A DNA stretch of 64,000 bases from positions 124,001 to 188,000 of the forward strand of contig NZ_JAJEWJ010000003.1 in the NCBI RefSeq assembly GCF_020687765.1, in the 5' to 3' direction. The position numbers were made by a program, and so were the translations under genes. Below the pieces are notes generated by a model. That model was given only the letters and a program-made list of their open reading frames with translations. It was not told the origin of the DNA and ran no database searches. Shown piece by piece: positions 58,341 to 64,000 of this stretch; the stretch's first letter is position 1, and every line of letters starts with the position of its first letter. Source of the DNA: Sphingobacterium sp. FBM7-1 (GTDB taxonomy: Bacteria; Bacteroidota; Bacteroidia; Sphingobacteriales; Sphingobacteriaceae).

Positions 58341-60299
58341 TTATACGTCGATCTTCGCATATTTGGCGTTACGCTCGATAAATTCTCGACGTGGTGCAAC
58401 TTCGTCACCCATCAACATCGAGAAAATACGATCACATTCCGCTGCATTTTCGATGGTTACCTGACGCAAGGTACGTTGATCTGGATCCATTGTGGTTTGC
58501 CATAACTGTTCTGCGTTCATCTCACCGAGACCTTTATAACGCTGAACGCTAACAGAGTCTTCTTTTCCAGCACCTTTTAAGCGTTGAATAGCTGCCAGAC
58601 GTTGATCTTCGCTCCAAGCGTACTCGAATTCTTTCCCTTTTTTAACTTGATAAAGCGGCGGTGTCGCAATATATACATAACCTTTCTCTATCAGCTCCTT
58701 CATGTAACGGAAATAGAACGTTAAAATCAGGGTCGCGATGTGCGAACCGTCGACGTCCGCATCCGTCATGATGATGATTTTATGGTAACGTAGTTTCTCT
58801 AGATTAAGGGCTTTGGAATCTTCTGCTGTCCCAACACTGACCCCCAATGCCGTAAACATATTCTTGATCTCTTCGTTTTCGTAAATCTTGTGCTCCATGG
58901 CTTTCTCCACGTTCAAGATCTTACCTCTCAATGGCATAATGGCTTGAAAACGGCGGTTGCGCCCTTGCTTGGCTGTTCCTCCCGCCGAGTCTCCCTCGAC
59001 AAAGAAAATTTCGCAATTTTTTGGATCGTTATCTGAACAATCGGCCAACTTTCCAGGAAGTCCAGATCCCCCCATCACGGTTTTACGTTGTACAAGCTCC
59101 CGGGCTTTGCGTGCCGCGGCACGCGCTTGTGCGGCAATGATTACTTTCTGTACAATGGTTTTTGCCTCGCGTGGGTTTTCTTCTAGGTAAATGCCTAAGA
59201 TCTCTCCTACCGCCATATCCACTGCTCCCATTACTTCGTTGTTTCCGAGCTTTGTTTTGGTCTGCCCTTCAAATTGGGGTTCGGCGACCTTGACGGATAC
59301 CACAGCGGTTAATCCCTCACGGAAATCATCCCCGGTAATATCGATCTTCAAGTTTTTTAATAATCCGGATTTGTCGGCATAAGCCTTCAATGTACGGGTT
59401 AGCCCCCGACGGAAGCCCGCTACGTGTGTTCCTCCTTCAATCGTATTGATGTTATTTACATAGGAATGTACGTTTTCGGCGTAGGTATCGTTATACTGCA
59501 AGGAAAGCTCTACGGGGATTCCTTGTTTTATGCCTTCTACGTAGATAGGTTCCGGAATAAGGGAATGACGCGTGCCATCTAAAAACTTCACAAATTCACG
59601 CAATCCGCCTTCGGAATAAAAAACATCTGATTTCAGCTGCCCGTCTTCATTAATTTCCCGTTCGTCAGTCAGCGATAAGCGTATGCCTTTATTTAGAAAC
59701 GACAGTTCGCGTAAGCGGTTTGCTAAGGTATCGTAGTTATACGTGGTGGTCATGGTGAAAATTCCGGGATCCGGCCGAAAGGTCACAATGGTTCCGGTAA
59801 TCTCGCTTTCCCCAATTTCCTTGACGTTATACAAAGGTTTCCCTTTCTCATATTCCTGCTGGAAAATCTTTCCTTCACGATGGACGACAGCAGATAGATG
59901 GGTAGATAATGCGTTGACACAGGATACCCCTACACCGTGCAAACCGCCAGACACCTTATAGGTATCTTTATCGAATTTACCTCCGGCGTGTAAGACGGTC
60001 ATAACCAATTCCAATGCCGATTTATTTTCTTTTTTATTGATACCGGTTGGAATACCGCGTCCATTATCTTTCACTGAAATCGCATTGTCACTATGAATAG
60101 TAACCGCGATCTCCGAACAATATCCGGCGACGGCTTCATCAATAGAGTTATCAACAACCTCGTAAACCAAATGGTGTAACCCTTTAATGCCCGTGTCACC
60201 GATATACATGGACGGCCGTTTACGTACCGCTTCCAGACCCTCTAAAACCTGAATATTATCCGCGGAATACGCTGATGAATTCTTATTTTCTTCGCTCAT
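58341..60299 (-). CDS. gyrB: DNA gyrase subunit B
   Basis: 652 residues. ATPase half of gyrase, which introduces negative supercoils. The GHKL ATPase starts LEGLEAVRKRPSMYIGDTG, with VVDNSIDEAVAGYCSE and VKDNGRGIPTG binding ATP and KVSGGLHGVGVSCVNALS as the lid. The TOPRIM motif is IFFVEGDSAGGTAKQGRNR, then PLRGKILNVEKA, and DADVDGSHI binds metal. GEMNAEQLWQTTMDPDQRTL is a C-terminal landmark. The short form of about 650 residues (no long insert) is the Bacteroidota norm. A promoter with TATTTTTG precedes it. Confidence 0.97.
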   Translation of the reverse strand: MSEENKNSSAYSADNIQVLEGLEAVRKRPSMYIGDTGIKGLHHLVYEVVDNSIDEAVAGYCSEIAVTIHSDNAISVKDNGRGIPTGINKKENKSALELVMTVLHAGGKFDKDTYKVSGGLHGVGVSCVNALSTHLSAVVHREGKIFQQEYEKGKPLYNVKEIGESEITGTIVTFRPDPGIFTMTTTYNYDTLANRLRELSFLNKGIRLSLTDEREINEDGQLKSDVFYSEGGLREFVKFLDGTRHSLIPEPIYVEGIKQGIPVELSLQYNDTYAENVHSYVNNINTIEGGTHVAGFRRGLTRTLKAYADKSGLLKNLKIDITGDDFREGLTAVVSVKVAEPQFEGQTKTKLGNNEVMGAVDMAVGEILGIYLEENPREAKTIVQKVIIAAQARAAARKARELVQRKTVMGGSGLPGKLADCSDNDPKNCEIFFVEGDSAGGTAKQGRNRRFQAIMPLRGKILNVEKAMEHKIYENEEIKNMFTALGVSVGTAEDSKALNLEKLRYHKIIIMTDADVDGSHIATLILTFYFRYMKELIEKGYVYIATPPLYQVKKGKEFEYAWSEDQRLAAIQRLKGAGKEDSVSVQRYKGLGEMNAEQLWQTTMDPDQRTLRQVTIENAAECDRIFSMLMGDEVAPRREFIERNAKYAKIDV

Positions 60300-60332
60300 G
60301 AAATTAAATTAAAATGAGTACCGTTTAACATT

Positions 60333-60363
60333 CAAAAATACGATTTTTTTCGCTAAAAATCAA
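60333..60363 (-). promoter_or_regulatory. gyrB promoter
   Basis: Reading toward gyrB: TTG, 20 bp, then TATTTTTG, a good match to the Bacteroidota consensus, about 34 bp upstream of the start codon. Confidence 0.65.
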
Positions 60364-60513
60364 GAGATAAAGTTCCTTGGCGTTAGTGATCGAAAGGATG
60401 TTAAAACAGCAGCGATGTAAGGGGATGATCGGTATAATTTTGCGAAGAAGTAATAAAGATCTTCTAAAATTTGATTTTTTATCTTAGGTTTGTTTTCGGA
60501 AAACTATATTAGA

Positions 60514-61137
60514 ATGAATAAATTATATAAAACTGTATCAAATGTATCCCTAGGATTGGTGGTCACGCTGGCTGTTGCTTCCTGTAATCAAAATGCAAAC
60601 ACGGGAACGACAGCTGCTTCGAACGATTCTAGTGCGACCGTGGCAAATGTTAATGAAGGCGAAAAAATCGTTTATATAAACGCTGATACCTTATCTGAAA
60701 AATACGAATATTATAAAGATATTAGAACGAAGCTGGAAGCTAAGGTTAAAAAAGCGCAGAGTGATCTGCAGAGCAAAGGACAGGCTTTCCAACGGGAAGT
60801 AGCCGAATACCAACAAAAGGCAGCTGGTATGAGTGCTTCTGAGCGCCAGGCTACAGAAGAAAGACTGGCTCGTAAACAAGATGAACTGGGACGCTTAGAT
60901 CAAAACGCTTCGGCTTCTATCGCTCAAGATGAATCGACGGAATTTAACAACGTATATAACACCATCTCGGAATACCTGAAAAAACATGCGGAAGAAAAGG
61001 GTTATGAATTGGTATTGACGTATTCCGTCTCTAATCCTACCGTTTTATATGCGGAGAAGAAAAAGGATATTACTTCGGAAGTTGTAACTGCGCTGAATAA
61101 GGAATATCAGGACAAGAAAGCGAAAGAAAAGAAATAA
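60514..61137 (+). CDS. OmpH/Skp-like lipoprotein
   Basis: 207 residues from the ATG at 60514. Signal KTVSNVSLGLVVTLAVASC with a lipidated Cys. After a Ser/Thr/Asn-rich linker comes IVYINADTLSEKYEYYKDIR, then a long charged coiled coil (LEAKVKKAQSDLQSKGQAF, REVAEYQQKAAGMS, EERLARKQDELGRLDQN) and a strand EKGYELVLTYSV. This is the OmpH/Skp layout: a periplasmic chaperone of outer-membrane proteins, here anchored as a lipoprotein. It is divergent from gyrB and ends at a strong terminator. Confidence 0.87.
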   Translation: MNKLYKTVSNVSLGLVVTLAVASCNQNANTGTTAASNDSSATVANVNEGEKIVYINADTLSEKYEYYKDIRTKLEAKVKKAQSDLQSKGQAFQREVAEYQQKAAGMSASERQATEERLARKQDELGRLDQNASASIAQDESTEFNNVYNTISEYLKKHAEEKGYELVLTYSVSNPTVLYAEKKKDITSEVVTALNKEYQDKKAKEKK

Positions 61138-61161
61138 TAGGTCTGATACAGACACACATGT

Positions 61162-61194
61162 AAAAGCGACGGTCCTAAAAGAACCGTCGCTTTT
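61162..61194. terminator. Bidirectional terminator between OmpH-like gene and tsaB
   Basis: AAAAGCGACGGT/ACCGTCGCTTTT, a 12-bp perfect stem with a 9-nt loop and A/T tracts on both sides. It serves both convergent genes. Confidence 0.85.
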
Positions 61195-61196
61195 GT

Positions 61197-61901
61197 TTAT
61201 TTCCGCTTTTTAGGCGTTGTGGCGATAAAGTCTTTGAGGTAATAGGGTTCAAAATAAACAACGTCTTCAAAAGATCCTTGCTGAAACTTTTGGAAGGCGG
61301 ACTGGTCTAAAAAGGAAGCTGCATTCCGAAAATTGGTCTTTACCTGAATGGACTCCCGCCCATCAAAAAGCGTATCGAATTTATCTGCGCCACTACCGAA
61401 AAGTACATAACCTGGATGCCCGGTGGTTGCTTCAAATGAATGCTCGTCTATGATCTCGGCAGCCGTTTCTACTAGACAGTCCAATTCCGCATTGTATTTG
61501 GCCATATATACTTCCATCCGCCGGGCGTCGATCATGGGTACTAATATCCGGCCTTCTTCTATATCATGTCTTTGGGAAATAAATCCGTAGGTCATCGCCT
61601 CCAATGTATTTACCGCAATTAAGGGAATATCTAGCGCGTAGCATAGCCCCTTTGCCGTGGATACACCGATTCGCAGACCGGTATATGAGCCGGGCCCTTT
61701 ACTAACGGCTACGGCGCGAAGATCACTTCGTGTGATAGCTGCTTTTTGTAATACTTCGTCGATAAAGAGCGTTATGTTGCTCGCATGCAAATTGGGTCCG
61801 TCCGCCTCCACTGCAGCGATGGTTTTCCCATTTTTCGCAAGGGCAACGGAACATACCGGCGTGGCGGTTTCTATTTGTAAAATGTATGTATTTTCTGTCA
61901 T
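61197..61901 (-). CDS. tsaB: tRNA threonylcarbamoyladenosine biosynthesis protein
   Basis: 234 residues from the ATG at 61901. The longer frame overlaps yidD and does not match the family. TsaB helps TsaD make t6A37 of tRNAs. YILQIETATPVCSVALAKNG is the ASKHA-type start, followed by LRAVAVSKGPGSYTGLRIGV and LIAVNTLEAMTYGF. The later half (VPMIDARRMEVYMAKYN, GYVLFGSGADKFD) is the second ASKHA lobe. It follows yidD by 5 bp, so the operon is rpmH-rnpA-yidD-tsaB. Its tRNA product is a substrate for MtaB (44696). Confidence 0.93.
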   Translation of the reverse strand: MTENTYILQIETATPVCSVALAKNGKTIAAVEADGPNLHASNITLFIDEVLQKAAITRSDLRAVAVSKGPGSYTGLRIGVSTAKGLCYALDIPLIAVNTLEAMTYGFISQRHDIEEGRILVPMIDARRMEVYMAKYNAELDCLVETAAEIIDEHSFEATTGHPGYVLFGSGADKFDTLFDGRESIQVKTNFRNAASFLDQSAFQKFQQGSFEDVVYFEPYYLKDFIATTPKKRK

Positions 61902-61906
61902 AAATA

Positions 61907-62161
61907 TTATGGAACGGGATCGTGTCCATGTCCTCCCCAAGGATGGCATCGCAAAATACGACGAATTGCTAAATATCCGCCCTTAAACGGACCGTATTTC
62001 AGAATGGCTTCTTTGCCATATTGTGAACAGGTGGGTGTATAGCGACAGTTGGCTCCCAAGAAGGGCGAAATGAAAAGCTGATACAGACGAATGATAAGCA
62101 CAAAAAGCCACTGCAATGGCTTTTTAATCAGTTTTGTCCATATGATTTGGAATATGCTCAT
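61907..62161 (-). CDS. yidD: Membrane protein insertion efficiency factor
   Basis: 84 residues, standard length. A short amphipathic and hydrophobic N-terminus ([17 protein letters not shown]) is followed by the family hallmark [20 protein letters not shown], then [24 protein letters not shown]. Three to four conserved cysteines are present. The protein assists YidC-dependent membrane insertion. Its start lies inside the end of rnpA (38-nt overlap), the usual arrangement in this operon. No yidC is seen in the window. Confidence 0.95.
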   Translation of the reverse strand: MSIFQIIWTKLIKKPLQWLFVLIIRLYQLFISPFLGANCRYTPTCSQYGKEAILKYGPFKGGYLAIRRILRCHPWGGHGHDPVP

Positions 62162-62534
62162 CTTGCAGCTTGGCTAATACTTTTTCCATACGTTGGTGAA
62201 GCATGGTGTAAGGTTCCTTTTCCTTGCCGACGTATTGAAACGCCAATAGCAAATGTAGGGAATTCGCTTCGAGTAGCTTATACAGATCTGATTTCTGCAA
62301 GCGATAGGCCTCCCGGATACGACGCTTTAGCGCATTCCGGTCAACGGCTTTTCGAAAGCGGCGCTTGGAAACCGAAATTATACATTGCACCGGAACCGAT
62401 GGCGAAGGCGAAGCCGGCTTACATAACCATACCACTCGATAGGGGTAAACAACAAAAGAAGAACCATTACGGAAAAGACTTTCAATAAGTCTTTTACTAC
62501 ATAATCGTTCTTCCTTTGCAAATGTATAGCTCAT
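62124..62534 (-). CDS. rnpA: Ribonuclease P protein component
   Basis: 136 residues from the ATG at 62534. A longer frame starts at 62555, but [20 protein letters not shown] is the family-like beginning. The protein binds the RNase P RNA and helps pre-tRNA 5' processing. The RNR box is visible as [16 protein letters not shown], preceded by [10 protein letters not shown]. The C-terminus with [19 protein letters not shown] is less conserved. It is 52 bp after rpmH, and yidD overlaps its end. Confidence 0.94.
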   Translation of the reverse strand: MSYTFAKEERLCSKRLIESLFRNGSSFVVYPYRVVWLCKPASPSPSVPVQCIISVSKRRFRKAVDRNALKRRIREAYRLQKSDLYKLLEANSLHLLLAFQYVGKEKEPYTMLHQRMEKVLAKLQDEHIPNHMDKTD

Positions 62535-62586
62535 TGTGACTATTTGCCGAAACACAAGCCCACAGGAGCCACCGACCTATAATTTC

Positions 62587-62745
62587 TTATCTTTTGTGAC
62601 GGGATTCGTCGGATACAGAAAGACGTTTTCTTCCTTTAGCTCTACGAGCAGCCAATACTCTTCTACCGTTAGCTGTACTCATACGCTCACGGAAACCGTG
62701 TTTATTTTTTCTTTTTCTTAACGAAGGCTGAAATGTTCTTTTCAT
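62587..62745 (-). CDS. rpmH: 50S ribosomal protein L34
   Basis: 52 residues and very basic: [18 protein letters not shown], then [20 protein letters not shown] and [14 protein letters not shown]. The KRTFQPS start and [14 protein letters not shown] core are diagnostic. It belongs to the large ribosomal subunit. It is the first gene of the unit with rnpA, yidD and tsaB, with a good promoter 58 bp upstream. It is easily missed because of its size. Confidence 0.96.
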   Translation of the reverse strand: MKRTFQPSLRKRKNKHGFRERMSTANGRRVLAARRAKGRKRLSVSDESRHKR

Positions 62746-62802
62746 GACGCTATTATGCTTGTTTTTATATCTTTATCAATCTTCCCCACATATAAGGGAA
62801 TG

Positions 62803-62834
62803 CAAAAGTACTGTTAATTTGGAAAAGAAGCAAA
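62803..62834 (-). promoter_or_regulatory. rpmH promoter
   Basis: Toward rpmH: TTTG, 20 bp, TACTTTTG. This is a full match to the Bacteroidota TTTG / TAnnTTTG pattern. Confidence 0.75.
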
Positions 62835-62882
62835 TTTGAAATACATAAATTTGCTTCATCACGATGATAAAGCACGAAGTTT

Positions 62883-63290
62883 TTATTTGCTCCGCAATAT
62901 ATCCCGAATCTCCGCTAACAGCACTTCCTCTTTCGTTGGTGCCGGAGGTGCAGCTGGCGCAGCTTCTTCTTTACGTTTCAAAGAATTAATCCCTTTAATA
63001 ACCAAAAATATACAAAACGCAATAATCAGGAACTGAATAACAACGTTAATAAAATTACCATAAGCAATAGCAACTTCCGCGGTACCAGCGGCCTCATTCG
63101 CCTCCGTGATAACATACTTCATGTTACTGAAATCCACCCCCCCTGTAACATAGCCAATAGGTGGCATGATAATATCATCTACCAGGGAAGTGACAATTTT
63201 ACCAAATGCACCTCCGATGACCACACCTACCGCGAGATCAATAACACTCCCTCGCATGGCGAATTCCTTAAACTCTTTTAAAAATCCCAT
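62883..63290 (-). CDS. mscL: Large-conductance mechanosensitive channel
   Basis: 135 residues, normal length. [20 protein letters not shown] followed by [12 protein letters not shown] is the N-terminal helix and pore helix TM1. [18 protein letters not shown] is the turn after it, [20 protein letters not shown] is TM2, and [15 protein letters not shown] is the C-terminal bundle helix. The channel opens at high membrane tension to release solutes. The [10 protein letters not shown] linker is typical. The gene is alone with a divergent regulator gene about 160 bp away. Confidence 0.97.
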   Translation of the reverse strand: MGFLKEFKEFAMRGSVIDLAVGVVIGGAFGKIVTSLVDDIIMPPIGYVTGGVDFSNMKYVITEANEAAGTAEVAIAYGNFINVVIQFLIIAFCIFLVIKGINSLKRKEEAAPAAPPAPTKEEVLLAEIRDILRSK

Positions 63291-63446
63291 AATTTTAATT
63301 TTAAACGATCAATAACCAAAAATGACAATTAAATCTTCAATATTCAAGCTTTTTTATCACATTTTTGATATATACAACCTATATCTCTTAAGAGAGTTTT
63401 ATATATTTGTCACAGAGAGAAAGACTTATATTATATTTTAACCTTG

Positions 63447-64000
63447 ATGTCAGATAGGCAGCCTCTAATGAAAAGAATATTAATAGCGGACGACCACAGC
63501 ATTGTAAGATTGGGGGCTTCCATGATTATTAAGGAATGTATTAGTGATGCTGCTGTCCAACACGCCGAAGACTATAATCAAGTCTATGCACATTTGCGCA
63601 ATGAGCCGTTTGATTTACTATTGCTAGACATCAATATGCCGGGCGGAAACAACGTAAATGTGATTCAGGAAATATTGAATATTCAGCCGCAAATTAAGAT
63701 ATTAGTTTTCTCATCTTACGACGAAAGCATCTTTGCTTTACGCTACATCAATGCAGGTGCCTGTGGTTATCTGAATAAGACAACGGCGATGTCTGAGCTT
63801 AAAATGGCTATTGAAAGCATCATGACTCGTGGGAAATACATGTCAGAGGCAGTAAACGATCTTTACATACAAAAGCTCACGATGGGAAAATCTTCTTTCG
63901 ACCAGAGTAATCCGTTACATAGATTGTCTAATCGGGAAATGGATGTGACCAAACATCTTGTTAAAGGCTTGGGAGTTTTGGAGGTTGCGAAATTAATGGA
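63447..64000 (+). CDS. NarL/FixJ-type response regulator, cut off at right edge
   Basis: At least 185 residues are readable. The start could be the ATG at 63447 or, more like the family, at 63468 (KRILIADDHSIVRLGASMII). The receiver domain shows the acidic ADDH pair, phosphorylation site LLLLDINMPGGN, and FSSYDES with YLNKTT carrying the conserved Lys. The LuxR-type helix-turn-helix begins LSNREMDVTKHLVKGLGVLEV and runs off the window. No partner kinase is seen, so it may be an orphan or its partner lies to the right. Confidence 0.9.
   Translation, partial: MSDRQPLMKRILIADDHSIVRLGASMIIKECISDAAVQHAEDYNQVYAHLRNEPFDLLLLDINMPGGNNVNVIQEILNIQPQIKILVFSSYDESIFALRYINAGACGYLNKTTAMSELKMAIESIMTRGKYMSEAVNDLYIQKLTMGKSSFDQSNPLHRLSNREMDVTKHLVKGLGVLEVAKLM

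Noticed and set aside
1..64000. tRNA or rRNA genes and complete insertion sequences
   Set aside because: I looked for cloverleaf T-loop signatures, rRNA cores and transposase frames and saw none.

Overview
The window comes from the chromosome of a Bacteroidota bacterium, most likely of the Sphingobacteriaceae. I infer this from the protein families present (NVEALA peptides, six-bladed beta-propeller lipoproteins, DUF3784-like, NlpE-like and PH-SHOCT proteins, MtaB), from promoters of the Bacteroidota type (TAnnTTTG at -7 with TTTG or TTG about 17-20 bp upstream, before rpsA, gyrB and rpmH), and from the housekeeping sequences. No rRNA, tRNA, CRISPR array or complete insertion sequence was seen.

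Bases 1-29003 hold an accessory locus in which nearly everything is on the minus strand. It contains five short secreted peptides of the NVEALA family, six intact and one broken six-bladed beta-propeller lipoprotein, a transglutaminase-like lipoprotein with a broken copy, two thioredoxin-like proteins, a lipoprotein-esterase gene split by an in-frame TGA, a large macroglobulin/TonB-plug-like protein, signal peptidase I, and an O-antigen-ligase-like gene overlapping a periplasmic adaptor. The NVEALA peptides share an almost invariant 44-residue N-terminus but have unrelated, cysteine-containing C-termini. Each of the four main peptide genes is followed by a hairpin and then a propeller gene. 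The locus is full of partial duplications and gene remnants.

A repeated operator ties the locus together. An 11-bp-period direct repeat (core CAATTCTGACTCAATTCT) lies upstream of eight transcription units, with a degenerate half copy before a ninth. In seven of the eight it sits 34-35 bp from a TTWATTTR-like -10 element. This is the geometry expected for an OmpR/PhoB-type regulator. A histidine kinase and an OmpR-type response regulator (26960-29003) lie directly beside the last site and are the obvious candidate controllers. I consider this TCS-controlled peptide/propeller regulon, with its structured mRNA leaders, the main undescribed system of the window.

Bases 29044-64000 are mostly housekeeping: pncB, a methyltransferase, serS, rsmI, lnt, a cysteine desulfurase, a BFN-family protein, MscS, NlpC/P60, an EamA transporter, mtaB, thyA-folA, ddl, a PASTA protein, mltG, a thioesterase, rpsA, a TPR sensor kinase with a NarL-type regulator, gyrB, an OmpH-like protein, rpmH-rnpA-yidD-tsaB and mscL. 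At the right edge a further response regulator is cut off. Scattered among them are an FN3-domain gene beside an unexplained 63-bp tandem-repeat tract (32067-32444), a GIY-YIG gene bounded by inverted repeats, a family of dispersed palindromes, and a 31-codon acidic small ORF with its own terminator.
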